The notes under the pieces are model-generated. The model was given only the letters and a program-made list of their open reading frames with translations. It did no database searches and was not told where the DNA came from. Below are positions 11,001 through 22,540 of a stretch of DNA of 64,000 nt, piece after piece. The position numbers and the translations under genes are program-made. The stretch is from contig NC_068930.1 in assembly GCF_023091745.1 (NCBI RefSeq), positions 9,694,262-9,758,261 on the forward strand, read 5' to 3'. Source of the DNA: Budorcas taxicolor. Lineage: Eukaryota; Chordata; Mammalia; Artiodactyla; Bovidae. The stretch's first letter is position 1; every line of letters begins with the position of its first letter.

Positions 11001-13005
11001 GACTTTCTAGCAGAGAGGAAAGCCTGCCCACAGGCCTGTGTCCAGCCACGGCTGAGAGCCTCACGAGCTGGGACGGTGCCCTGGGGAGTGTGGAAGCTGC
11101 TTCCGCATCTTTGGCCGTCCATGGTCCCAGGACTGAGAGTTATGGAGACCTTGAATGTTGGGAGGGACCCTGCTCAGAACCCAGTGCAGACCTTCTTGCC
11201 TCTCTGATAACATATTAACAAGTTCAGCAAGGCTTTGGGGCGACAAGAAGCCTGGAGATAGAAACTAACCGGTAAGGCTCTCCTCACCACTGAACACTGA
11301 GCACTGAAGAAGAGATGCCCACGTCCGTAGCCACAACAGCACTCAACACAGTGTATAGAGAAGATGCCTTAGGGCATAAGGGAGGTGTCAAAGCAGAAAG
11401 CAGCCGGGCAAAGTGCAGTGGACTCTATCCTCCACCCATAGCCATTTCTATCATCTTGCACCAGCCACTGCCACTCGGGTCAGCTGCTGCTGTCACCACA
11501 CCCCTTGGCACCTCAAATGTTAACAGTGGTCAGCCATCTGCAGGGACGGCTTCCCTCTCTTCTCCAACACCCCTGTCATCCCAGCACATGCTGCCTGTCT
11601 CCCTGGTGAAACAACAGGTAGGAATGAGCGGAACTGACTAGGGGGATGAGGAGTCACAGCTGGAGGAGATAAAAAACAGCTATCTTATGTACCTTCAACA
11701 TAACTCTAAACTAAGTAGGATAAATGTTATGATTTCTGGTTCTAGATAAGGAAAATGAAGCTGAGAGGTTCTGGTGATTTCCTCCAGGTAATGCTCTATG
11801 ACGTGATGGAGACAGTCTAGAACTTGTATCTTTAGATTTGTAACTTGGTGCTTGTCCACTATAATTATTCTACAAACTGTGGTTTATGCAGCAGGGGTAT
11901 ATTTATTTTCTAATATCAATTTATATTCAATAATTTGCTCATTTGAAAGAAAGCTCTGATTTCTTAGGAATGTAGCATGCTTCTGAAATGGTTTTTACTT
12001 TAGCTTCTTAATTTTAAAAAAGAATTTAATTATATTTATAGAAAAGTAATCTTCTTAAATTGGATAATTATTTATTATTACTCAAACTGATGTGCACATC
12101 TCTCATAATTATCAATTCTCTCAGGATTTAAGTTTTCTTAAAGATATTTTTTATTGAAAATAATTTGCACACTGTACTATGGTAGAAAATATTTCCTTTC
12201 AGGGACTAGTAAATTATTCACTTCATTGCTCTCAAGATAAATTATTCATTTTAAAAATGCTTTTATGAATAATATCATATTATGCTTATTCTGACAGTTT
12301 AGGGTTTGGTGGGGCTTCAAATTTTAATTTTTTTAAATGGCAGTTCTGTTTCTTACAAGTTAATAAAATAACCCAATTTTCAGTGAATATTAATGCATTA
12401 TTTTATTAAAGGCCTATGTTCTTTAACACATCTTATATTGAAATGGGCTACTACAGAAATCTATAGTGCACACTATGTTATCTATTAGCCAGGGTGACAT
12501 TTCTAGCTCAGCAGGCAGTTCAAAAGTCTTTAAAACTGTCTAGTCTGGTTGTCCGGCAATACTAATCATTAGGATACTCAATGACATTTTTTCTACATGG
12601 AAGCTAACGTCTAAGCAGATACATTTGCACAGTAGCTATTCTTTCATCTTCCTCAATACCACTTGTCAATTTTATAGTTTTAGATATATAAAATATACAT
12701 ATATAGTATGTATTTGCATATTATATATACATACATTTTAATTCCTTTCTCTGAGTAAATCATCTCATATTTCATATTTTTTTCTAAATAAATTTTTCAC
12801 AGTTTTTTTAAACTATGAAATCCATAACAGAAATAAACTTTATTTGTTAACTGCGAATAATGCTTTGTTCACTGCAAAAATGAATTTAGAGAAGCATCTT
12901 CAGCATAAACACAATAAATGAAACTAACTAATCCTTCCCAGTCAAGGAAACAAAGGCTTTCCATCTTATCCTTTAGATGTTTTACATTGCCATACAAATA
13001 GGATT
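8036..13005. other. Unique intron, no young repeat seen
   Basis: I see no gene and no ruminant-specific insertion. 10720-11660 is noticeably richer in C and G than its surroundings and holds 93- and 108-residue frames that I cannot assign. An A-run lies near 9778-9793 and an AT-rich stretch (TATATA types) near 12675-12735. Confidence 0.5.
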
Positions 13006-13011
13006 ACTTAC
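13006..13011 (-). other. Splice donor of the LRRC28 exon
   Basis: On the minus strand the exon ends CCACTTG and is followed by GTAAGT, a full-consensus donor. It leaves the reading frame at phase 1, which fits a following Asp codon as remembered for the family. Confidence 0.85.
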
Positions 13012-13218
13012 CAAGTGGCAAAAATGCAAGACGGTTTCCAGCCATGGAGAGCTCATTGAGGCTGGGCAGCTGGCAGAGGTGGCGCGGCACACACCATAGA
13101 CGATTTCGGTCCACAGTGAGGTACTGCAGAGAAAGGCACAGGTGAAGCCTCTCGGGTAAAGTTAGCAAACGATTGGTAGAAATGTCTAGTGTCTGCAGCT
13201 CCTTCAAATCGCCAACCT
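13012..13218 (-). CDS. LRRC28: LRRC28 internal exon (leucine-rich repeats)
   Basis: Single internal exon of leucine-rich repeat containing protein 28, read on the minus strand. It holds 2 bases, 68 full codons, then 1 base (207 bp), so it starts inside a Glu codon and ends at codon phase 1; its length is a multiple of three. The protein starts [13 protein letters not shown] and ends NRLAFLPL. It contains about three 23-residue repeats of the LxxLxxLxLxxNxLxxLP type ([36 protein letters not shown]). It is bounded by an acceptor ending TTGTAG and a donor GTAAGT. The exact run of LRRs matches LRRC28 as I remember it; the rest of the gene is outside the window or not seen. LRRC28 function is poorly known; an LRR scaffold for protein binding is the family expectation. 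A remembered human Tyr is Cys here (LWCVP), which needs checking. The flanking tens of kilobases are intron. Confidence 0.9.
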
Positions 13219-13260
13219 CTACAACCAAAATCAAAATTAAGATAAATTGCATCCTGATTA
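13219..13260 (-). other. Splice acceptor and branch/polypyrimidine region
   Basis: On the minus strand the intron ends in a T-rich tract (TTTTGATTTTGGTTGTAG) directly before AGGTTGGCGATTTG. Using this AG gives the Glu-Val-Gly-Asp reading with phase 2 at the start. TCTTAAT further upstream is a possible branch point. An alternative AG two bases downstream would delete the first two exon bases and break the expected frame. Confidence 0.75.
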
Positions 13261-14401
13261 AATGAATTAATTAAATAAATAAAATAAATCAATACTGTAA
13301 CAGTTCAACCAAATAAAATTAGTAGCTGCTACTACTTCCACAGACATGAATACTGACTGAAGTGCAGGATTTAGGTCCAGTAGGCAAATAATCCAACCTA
13401 AGTAGATATCTTTAAATTAGTCTGCCAGAATTTTTCTAACAGGAAAAGTGCTGTCATGGAGAAAGGAGAAACACAAAGCGATGAACCTGGGCCAAGTCTG
13501 TTACTATGGCTTCTGCTTCCTGATGAATCAGAAAGTCACTGCAAATGTGAAAGAACAATTACAGTCACTTCATGGTGTCTGGTTCTTGCTACTTTAGTGG
13601 TTTACCTTCTATTGAGGTAGACAGTAGGAGACCTAAATATATATATATATTACAGTATCCCAGTAAGTGCACCTTGTTCATGTGAACTAAGTAGAACATT
13701 TCTGGACTAAACACGAGGACAGCTTTTGAAATTTTCACCATAGTAAAAATTATGGTAATAATACGCAATTATTGTAACATTTTTAGATATTGTCCAGCCA
13801 TGTGGCTCCTCTTTTAAGCCCCAAATATACATTTCCTATGAAGATTCACTTTAATTCCACCCAAAGGAAATCCTCCCATTTAGCGCCAATATTCTTTTAT
13901 TATTGGTGCCTATATTTGTAATCTATTCCATGACACGTACAATTATGTCCCTGTCATACACTAACTGACACTGGCTGAAGGTGGGCGGGAAGGGAGCTCT
14001 TTACAAGGCATTCCGTCCTTTTCAGGGAAAACCGCCAGGAAGCATTCAGAGCAAAGGAGGTTCTGCTAGCCAGTCTCTACGGGAAGGCCGTGACCCTGTC
14101 CAGGACTGCACGCCTCATCCGAGGCTCTACAGGGAGCACGATGCAGGACATGCCGGCTCCTCTCTTTCACGGGACTCCCACGCTGAGGACCACTGTAACT
14201 CCCTCTCTCACTCATCTAACCTGACCTGTCGTACAAGTTGTTCCTCTCAGGTTAAGGTTTCTCATGATCCGGCCACTTGAACACACCCCTCTGGATACAT
14301 TCCAGTTTGTTCAGGCCTTGGATTAGTATGAGCAATGCCTTCTCCATAGGAGAGAAAATCTTCTGCCCTCTTAGATGTCCAATTGCACAGATTAGCTTTT
14401 C
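13261..14401. other. Unique intron beside the LRRC28 exon
   Basis: Contains a short (AT)n run at 13637-13650. A less AT-rich stretch at 13960-14280 has a 99-residue plus-strand frame with no recognisable domain. Nothing else is supported. Confidence 0.5.
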
Positions 14402-14645
14402 TTATTGGCAAACTATGGCTCACAGGCAAAATTGGACCCACGGTCCACTTTTGTAATGCATGCAAGCTAAGACTGGTCATTTTTAAGGGTGGTGAAATTC
14501 AACAACAATGATAACAACAACAACAACAACCACATATACACATATATGTCTGTGTGTCTATATATATGACAGAGACTACAGGTGGCCTGCAAAGCCTAAA
14601 AATATTTAGTATCTCATAATTTACAAAAAAGTTTGCTAGTCTTTG
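14402..14645. mobile_element. MER3-like hAT-Charlie MITE with internal microsatellites
   Basis: Left end TTGGCAAACTATGGCTCACA and right end TTTACAAAAAAGTTTGCTAG are inverted relatives (GGCAAAC / GTTTGC), as in hAT-type MITEs of the kind whose body reads GGCCTGCAAAGCCTAAA. The middle is interrupted by CAA-type and TATATG-type simple repeats at about 14500-14575. The subfamily name is tentative. Confidence 0.65.
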
Positions 14646-17049
14646 TTATGGACTCACTCTTAACAGGAACATTTTTAATAACTGTTTTTTATAAAAGTAA
14701 TACAAGTACAAAAATATATTAATTTCTAGTTATTTTACTAATATCTAGAAGAGATTTGTGATAAGCTGAGAAGTTCACACTTCATTTTCTAATTTCCCCA
14801 ATACTGCACAAAGACATATTTGAAGACAGGAGACAGGATTCAGTGAACATTTGTGACTCCCAATAAGAGTTTTGTTCTATTTTTACCAAACTGATGCACA
14901 AGGGGGTCAATTTCACCCTTGGCTCCATTAGCACAGTATTTCCTCTAGTGAAGTCTTCCTGCCTATCTGTTCTTATTGCTTCTGATGGGGCATGGAGGGT
15001 GAAGGAATTGACAGAAGAATTATATTTTAGAATTGAATGAAAACAAAAAGAAACAAGGAATCTTCCTGACCTCACTTTATGAAGTTATTATGGGAGTGAA
15101 ATGGGACAGAAATGCAACCAATCAGCTTACCCACCACGGGGGCCAGGTGCTGAGAGAAGAACAAGACAAGATCTCTGCCACTGAGAATCACATTACACAT
15201 AAAAGACACTGTGTGATAGGAGCTGGGGTGGGGGGGCGGCGGGGGGGAGGTGGAGGGGGACTGGGGGGGTGGGGGGGAAGAGCTAGATGATGGGCTGGAG
15301 ATGCTTTTGCGAAATTTATCGAAGGAAATGAGAACTTGAATAGGTCAAAAAGAAAATGGATATAGCATTTCAAGCCAGGCATGGAGATGGGGTTGAAAGC
15401 ATAAGGAAAGGCATGCAAGTAAAAAGATAACTACAATAGGCACAATGACTACTTGAGACCTGACAAGTACCAAAGATACCAATGGGAAAAAAGGAGAAAA
15501 TAAGCTCAATACAGAGGGCTTGGTGGAGACATGGATGATAACGAATATTGGTGAGAGAAGTTTGAACTTATTACACTAAGAACATAACACTTCCTGAAAA
15601 TTCTCAAAGGATGAAGGGGCTCTTTTGGAAATATGAAAATGGTAAATACGCAGAAAGCAATGAAATGAAAAGAGAGAGTCGGATGGGGAAACAAGGAGAC
15701 AGCTGATGAGAACAGAGGCAGTGTGATAGAGTTTAAAGGTAAATTCCAGAGAGGTTTTAAGAAAAGCAGAGAGTAAGTTTGGTTGGAAATGGAAAATAGT
15801 GAAACAAGAAAAAATCAAAGATCATTTTCAAGTTTCTAGGCTATTATACTCTAAGTCAATCAATGCTAATAACATTCTTTCTGTAGGAAAAAAATTTTAA
15901 GTATGTCAATACTTCTAAATTATAGTACCTATAAACCCACCTATTTAAAGGAATTTGAAAAATCCATCAAAAATCACATGGGAGCAAGCAAAATAAACTA
16001 TTTTCATTATTAGTTCAAAAATAATTAAATGCATAAAACAGTGTTTTGACATGGTTACAAAAATTACTAAGGCTGGCGGGGGTGTGGGGGGCAGGGAAAA
16101 AATTAGGCTTGTGACTGCCCCATCATTTTGATTCAGTACTATCTTACTGTATTGTGAAATGAGGAAATAAGTGATTATGAATTTAAGTTTCCTATAATTT
16201 GATTATTTAGTTTTTAACAGATCAGTATTCATACTTTGTTTTGATAGACAGGCAGACATTTTCAGATATTAAAATTAATAACACTTGTGACAAAGAAAAT
16301 GAGAATACATAGTGTCAGTATGAATGAAAGGTCAAAATACTAAGCAGTGGGAACAGAAAAGAGAGCTGACATTTCTTATTCCCTGTAAGTTATGAATAAG
16401 ACTTAAACATGCAGGACTGCATTAAATGAACAAATGTAACAAAGAACATTTTTGTCTAAGTAGCTTACTATATAGGTCTTTTCATCTGTTAGAAGAAAAG
16501 TGAGCTAATTACTACTCCAATTACAATACTGAGTGGAATACTATATATAATATGGTTGGGAAATTAATAATTTTGTCATCCTATGAAAGTATTTGGGAAA
16601 GAGAGTGAAATAAAATTAAACAGCCTTTCAGGAGAAGTGAATTAAACATAATTTTCATGACCATTTTACAATAGGCCACAAATATAAGACTATATGTGGC
16701 ATCTTTATCTCAACAAAATAAAAAAATATATACTTGTTAAGCTCAGCTAATGGGAAGCACATTTTTAGAAAACAACAGAGTCAAAACAAACTTTGTCTAA
16801 GATTCTAACTTAAACACAAGAGACAGGAAATAAACCTGGGGTGGTAACGTATCACACAGGAATACAGAAACAGAGTCCAAAGTATGGGCTCAGGTTAAAA
16901 ACTGGAAAGCTATTAGCCAATCAGAAATCTAGCAAATCTGGTCAAATTCAGACGCTACACTGAGGCCAGGACAACAGGATACTCATATATTTTGCTGCTC
17001 TTTCTTCATTCCTGAAGATCCCAGCTTCCTGATCATATCACTTCCACCA
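14646..17049. other. Unique intron with G-rich tract
   Basis: No gene seen. It contains an extreme G-rich stretch at 15225-15277 and a smaller one near 16076-16096. Apparent minus-strand frames here are the C-rich complement of the G tract or AT-rich chance frames. Confidence 0.5.
15225..15277 (+). repeat. G-rich tract with G-quadruplex potential
   Basis: Fifty-three bases with at least five runs of four to seven Gs separated by one to six bases (for example GGGGTGGGGGGG and GGGGGGGTGGGGGGG). On the LRRC28 sense strand this is a C-rich tract. Confidence 0.9.
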
Positions 17050-17515
17050 GCCTGAAGAAATTTTATTTCTTTTAGAGCAGGTATGCTGGCAACAAATTCT
17101 CTTAGCTTTCCTTTTCTCTGGGAATGTCTTTATTATCACTGTAATTCTCAGAAATTCTTTTCATTAGATACAGAATCCTGGGCTAACCATTCTTTACTTT
17201 CAGTACTTTAAAGATGGTGTTCCACTATCTTCCAGCCTCCCATGGTGTCTGAGGAGAAATCTACAATTATCTGAATCATTATTTCTTTAGGTGTGTTCAA
17301 GATTGGTTATTTATCTTTAGTCATTAGCAGACTGATTATGATGTATCTGTAAATGGCTTTCTTTGAATTTATCCTATCTGGGGTCTGCTGAGCTTTTTAA
17401 ATTTGAAAATTTATATCTTTAACCTAAGTTTTGAAGCTTTAGAATTATGTCTTCAAATTTAAGAGTTATATCTGGGTAAATATAACTATCACTTTTCTCC
17501 TTTTAAGTTGTTATG
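17050..17515 (-). mobile_element. L1M ORF1, inverted 5' segment
   Basis: Antisense of old L1 ORF1: at 17200-17260 it matches the antisense of the L1 ORF1 C-terminal block (ACTTTAAAGATGGTGTTCCA, TCTTCCAGCCTCCCATGG), then runs into more N-terminal ORF1. It is followed by plus-strand ORF2 text. Confidence 0.65.
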
Positions 17516-18025
17516 CATAACTGCTGAAAGCATTTCAATATATGATAAACTACTTAGGATAAGTATAACAAAGATTAGTGGGGTAAAGTAAAAGTAGTTC
17601 CAAAGCAATTTTGAAAGATCGGTATACTGCAATAACTAAAAATAAGATAAATACCAAAAAAAGAAAAGTATAAACCTAAAAAGCCAATAAATGAATTAAA
17701 GCAGAAAACAAAAATACACTCAAATAATATGAAAAAAGGCAGGGAAAAGAAAACAAAGAAATAAAACCAGATGTTACAAATAGACAACTAATAACAAAAT
17801 GACAGGCCTAAATCTAGCAAGATCAATAACAACATTAAAAGCAAACAGCCTAAGAACACCTAATAAAATAGATTATCAGGCTGCACTTTAAAATAAGACC
17901 TCAGTATATTCTATCTAAAAGGATTCCATTTTAAGTATAAATACATAGATGGACAAAACATAAATAATACAACCATATACCATGCAAACAATACCCCCCA
18001 AAGCTGGAACTTCTAGTATAACAGA
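17516..18025 (+). mobile_element. L1M ORF2 N-terminal segment
   Basis: Sense-strand old L1 ORF2 endonuclease-region text (AACAACATTAAAAGCAAACA ... CAAGACC-like ... ACCATATACCATGCAAACA). Heavily decayed. Confidence 0.65.
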
Positions 18026-19078
18026 ATGAGGAGGATGTCAAATCCTCTACTGAAAAAAGCAACTATAAAATCACTCAAAATTATCAAAAGCAACAATTTC
18101 AGCACTCTGAAAACTGACCTGTGCTTTTCAACAGAGAATAACTTATTCGTGAAAAACTACTGCATTTTGGATATGAATGAAGAACAGAAATCTGTGGCAT
18201 GCTTCCTTTGGATGGTTCCTATTCTCCTATCCAGCTTGGTTAGGATAATAGTTCTAACATGGCAGGGTAGGCTGCAAACGACCAACAGCTTTACTGATGG
18301 AGTGGGCTAACTTGGAACAAAAGTCACAGGGTTAATTTGGAATGAAAGTGAAAAACCCATACCCAGTACTGTAGGAATGTAGGAAAAACCCATTCCCAGT
18401 AGGAATCTTGGTCACAAGCAAACATGGAAGACCAATACTTTTATCAGCTGAGGGGTTGCTGGTTGGCACAAGCAAGGGCAGATGAGCCAAAAATATAAGG
18501 AGGAGGAACAGGATATAAAATGGTAAGAAAGCATTTGATAGACTCTCCACATATCCCAGGCTGACTAGAGTGGTGAGCAAGCTCAAGGGAGACCACAGAG
18601 GGCTCAAGCTATTTACATATCCCAGGTCCATGAACTTGCACAGGTGAGCAGAAGACAACACAAGACTCAACAGAAAACAAAGGCTGGGGAAACTTGAAAA
18701 TTGCCTAAATGTTAAATGTGCTTCTGAACCCAAACACAGGGCATAGAGCCTTACTAGGTTAAGGTGTTCAACTACTACGTTACACAGACACAGGGCCAAA
18801 TCATAAAAAGATAGGTTTAAAAATTAAAGCAAAAACATTAATAAAAAAAATCAAAAAAAAACACAAACAGAGACATCAGTCATACACTGTGGAGGAACTG
18901 AACTTCATGATTTTTTAGCCCAGGAAAATTACTAAGATAAACAAAAAAATAGATAGCAACAATCTTCAGGTAGGAAAAAATAATCAGGACCCAGAGTTGC
19001 TACAATATATTTTTTTTAATGCACAATTTTTTAAGATTAGAAGACATGCAATAAAACAGAAAAGCGTAACTCATGCTC

Positions 19079-19288
19079 AGGCTTCCCTGGTGGCTTAGAT
19101 GGTAAAGAATCTGCCTGTAGTGCAGGAAATCTGGGTTTGATCCCTGGGTGTGAAAGATCCCTTGGAGAAGGGAACGGCTACCCACTCCAGTATTCTGGAC
19201 TGGAGAACTTCATGGACAGAGGAGCCTGACTAGCTACAGTCCACAGGGTTGCAAAGAGTCGAACACGACTGAGTGACTAATACACACA
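19079..19288 (+). mobile_element. Bov-tA SINE
   Basis: tRNA-headed SINE: GGCTTCCCTGGTGGCTTAGA, B-box-like GGGTTTGATCCC, BovA body, ending GAACACGACTGAGTGACTAA. Inserted in L1M ORF1. Confidence 0.88.
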
Positions 19289-19883
19289 CAACCCAAACTC
19301 AAGCAAAAATGGGTAACGGAAAACAGAAACTGGTGCGAACTGGACCCAGATGTTGGATTTACCAGACAATGACAGTAGCTATAATAAAGAGCAGCTATAA
19401 TAAATATATTGAAAGAACTAAAAGAAAAAGTTTAAAGAATGAGATAAAATTATGACAATGATTCAAAAAAGAGAAAACATTCTCAATAAAAAGAAACAAG
19501 AAAATGGAAATTCTTGAGTTGAAAAGTACAAGTGAAAAGAAAATTCGTTAGAAAGCCTTACCAGCAGATTTGAATAAGCAGATAAGAAATCAGTATAAAC
19601 TGGTAACAAAATTTATCCAAAGAGAAACTAGCAAAAAAGACTGAAGTGAAGTGAACAGGGTATTAGAGATCTGTAGGATAAAACCAGCTGCAAAGACGTG
19701 TGATAGAATTCCCATAAAAAGGAAAGGAGGATGAAAAGGAAGAAAAACAATTTTTAAAAAAATAGTGGCTATAAATTCAAATTTTGATGAAAAATATTAC
19801 ACTGAAGATCCAAGAAGCTCAATAAAACCCAAGTGGGATAAACACAAAGAGATTCAAACTTATACACATCATAATCAAACTGT

Positions 19884-20671
19884 CAGTCAGTTCAGTCGCT
19901 CAGTCACATCCGACTCTTTGTGACCCCATGAACGGTAGCACGTCAGGCCTCCCTGTCCATCACTAACTCCCAAAGTCCACCCAAACCTATGTCCATTGAG
20001 TCGGTGATGTCATCTAACCATCTCATCCTCTGTTGTCCCCTTCTACTCCTGCTTTCAATCTTTCCCAGCATCAGGGTCTTTTCAAATGAGTCAGCTCTTT
20101 GTATGAGGTGGCCAAAGTACTGGAGTTTCAGCTTCAACATCAGTTCCTCCAATGAACACCCAGGACTGATCTCCTTTAGGATGGACTGGCTGGATCTCTT
20201 TGCAGTCCAAGGGACTCTCAAGAGTCTTCTCCAACAACACAGTTCAGGAGCATCAATTCTTCAGCACTCAGCTTCTCACATCCATACATGACTACTGGAA
20301 AAACCATAGCTTTGACTAGATGACAAAGTAATGTTGGCAAAGTAATGTTTCTTCTTTTTAATATGCTGTCTAGGTTGGTCATAGCTTTTTATTCAAGGAG
20401 CAAACGTCTTTTAATTTCATGGCTGCAATCACCATCCGCAGTGATTTTGGAGCCCAGAAAAATAAAGTCAGCCACTGTTTCCCCATCTATTTGCCATGAA
20501 GTGACGGGAACAGATGCCATGGTCTTAGTTTTCTGAACGTTGAGCTTTAAGCTAACTTTTTCACTCTCCTCTTTCACTTTCATCAAGAGGCTCTTTAGTT
20601 CTTCTTCACTTTCTGCCATAGGGTGGTATCATCTGTGTATCTGAGGTTATTGATATTTCTCCCAGCAATCT
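19884..20671 (-). mobile_element. BovB LINE copy 2, 5'-truncated
   Basis: Minus-strand BovB 3' portion: from just upstream of the RT catalytic YADD region to the 3' end. The catalytic block is itself damaged; the frame opens only after it at MAESEEELK. The copy is flanked by a short direct repeat AAACTGT (19877-19883 and 20672-20678) and splits an L1M ORF1 whose sequence resumes on the other side. Confidence 0.92.
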
Positions 20672-21013
20672 AAACTGTGAAAGACTAGAAAATCTTGAAA
20701 ATAACAAGAGAATAATGATTGACTAGGTTTAGGGGAACAATACACATACATGCCAAGATCCACTCTCTCTACTCAGGTATCTAACAAATGTAATAAGGCA
20801 AAACAAACAAGAAGTATCAAGACCGGAAAAGAAGCAAAACTTTCTTTATTCACAGATGACATGCTCCTTAGGATAAAATACTAAGGAATTAATAACAACT
20901 ATGTACATATATGTTATATATATATAACAACATGATTGAATCTCAAATGCATTATGCAAAGTGAAAGAAGTCAAACTCAACGGGTGCTTATGTATAGTTC
21001 CATTTATATGATA

Positions 21014-21216
21014 TCCTGCTCAAATGGTAAAGAATCCGCCTGCAATGTGGGAGACCTGGATTCGATCCCTGGGTTGGGAAGATCCCTGGAGGAGGGCATG
21101 GCAACCCACTCTAGTATTCTTGCCTGGAGAATCCCCACGGACAGGGGAGCCAGGCGGGCTACAGTCCATAGGTTGCAAAGAGTCAGACATGACTTAGCAA
21201 CTAAGCACAGCACACA
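21014..21216 (+). mobile_element. Bov-tA SINE, head-truncated
   Basis: Bov-tA missing its first bases: begins TGCTCAAATGGTAAAGAATC, with B-box-like GGATTCGATCCC and a body ending GACATGACTTAGCAACTAAG. Inserted in L1M 3' UTR. Confidence 0.85.
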
Positions 21217-22349
21217 GAAGTAGAGAACAGAACAGTGGTTTGAGGCCTGGCAGGGCGCATGAAGGCTGGCATAAGGGGCATAAAGGAATCAGGAGGGTGC
21301 TGAAACTCTTCTATATTGTATTGTAAAGATGACTACATAATTCAAAAGAGTGATTTCTCCTTTATGTTAAAAAAAAACACTAACACAAAAAAATTTTTTT
21401 AAATTCTTTCCAAAAGCTAAAAATAACATTTCCATGAAATAAATTAAATATGTACATTTAAAAATTCCATATGCTGATCATCTGAACACTGTAAATCAGA
21501 ATAATTATTCTTAGTATAAATTCATATAATTTAATCAGTTCTTAGCTGTTTAGATTTCTAATAATGTTTTACTTGCATTTTTTGAAGTCTTTTACAATAT
21601 GGTACTATGTTTCTTTTTAATAAAATTGTTTACAATTAAGTTTATTACCAATTAGTCTCATGACACCTTCAAAATATTTACTGCTATGCCATCTTGAAAT
21701 TAATGAAGTATTACTGATGTAAAGTTACAATGCGTTCTTTTTGGAATACAAGTGGAATCCTACTCTTTTCAGCTGGCCTGGGTCATTACATCACTTCCCA
21801 GTAAGTAAACATCAGTTTGGACACTTTATTTCTTTAGTGTGCTTACAATAATCCTAACTTCAGTTGTTTGCACTATTTACTTTCATGCTAAATATACAAC
21901 ACCTTAACTTTTCAGTTACTTATAGAATATCCTGAAAATGATTTCATTACTGCCACATAGTACGTACCAAGACCGAGCCTAAAAATAACATTAAAGTGCC
22001 AATTTCAAACAAAAAAACAATAAGTCTCCTTTAAATCATCATTCTCTGCTGATGCATACTGACCTAACCTAAAATTTAAATGGGAATGGGAAGGAAGCCA
22101 CCCACTCCATGCCAAGCCAGTGACCACAGAGTCAATAACAAGGCTTGATACTTTCAAGCACTGGCTTTTTCCGGTACCACTAAAAACAGCTCTAAATTGA
22201 GATCCAAAGCACACTGGGTTAGGAAGAGCATACAGAGAAATAAAAGACAATATTTCAATGCCAGCTAAACTGCATTCTATACACAGTAAGTTCCTCTCTA
22301 TATTCATTCTCTTTTGCTTGACTGCACAGTGAAATGCACATATTCCAGT

Positions 22350-22540
22350 GTGCAGAAATAGGTTCAAACCATCAGCTGTGCAGTTTTGGGTGATTTACTC
22401 AAATATTTAGATCACTGGTTTGATGTTAACTTAAAAATCACCTGTAAAAAGGAGACAGAACAGCATATCCCTCAAATGATTACAGGAAATATCTCATATA
22501 ATTCAATGGTATATGGTAGAAAATCAATAAATAGTTCTAT
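22350..22540 (+). mobile_element. MIR SINE
   Basis: Diverged MIR: GTTCAAACCATCAGCTGTGC, GTTTTGGGTGATTTACTC, and the end GAAAATCAATAAATAGTTC. Confidence 0.6.

Larger units (their letters stand above)
1..13011 (-). other. LRRC28: LRRC28 intron downstream of the exon
   Basis: Intronic by position: it follows the donor of the LRRC28 exon in minus-strand transcription. It contains BovB, BOV-A2 and an inverted L1 in the first 3.7 kb, then mostly unique AT-rich sequence with scattered MIR, CHR-2 and Bov-tA copies. No next LRRC28 exon was found by eye. Confidence 0.75.
18026..21395 (+). mobile_element. Old L1M patchwork (5' UTR, ORF1, ORF2, 3' UTR)
   Basis: Sense-strand L1M/HAL1-like material: probable 5' UTR 18030-18850, ORF1 text 18850-19877 (GGAAATTCTTGAGTTGAAAA, GATCCAAGAAGCTCAATAAA), resuming at 20678 (AAAATCTTGAAAATAACAAG). 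An ORF2 RT piece around 20860 (TTTATTCACAGATGACATG) and a 3' UTR at 20930-21395 follow. It is interrupted by Bov-tA (about 19080), BovB (19884) and Bov-tA (about 21015). It may be more than one old element. The 155-residue minus frame at 18332-18799 is only the complement of this. Confidence 0.65.

Noticed and set aside
13053..13292. Alternative minus-strand frame over the LRRC28 exon
   Set aside because: Reads through the acceptor into intron in another phase; the LRR pattern is only in the called frame.
18332..18799. 155-residue Leu/Ser-rich minus-strand frame resembling a membrane protein
   Set aside because: It is the complement of probable L1M 5' UTR sequence. Hydrophobic composition comes from the reverse reading of A-rich DNA.
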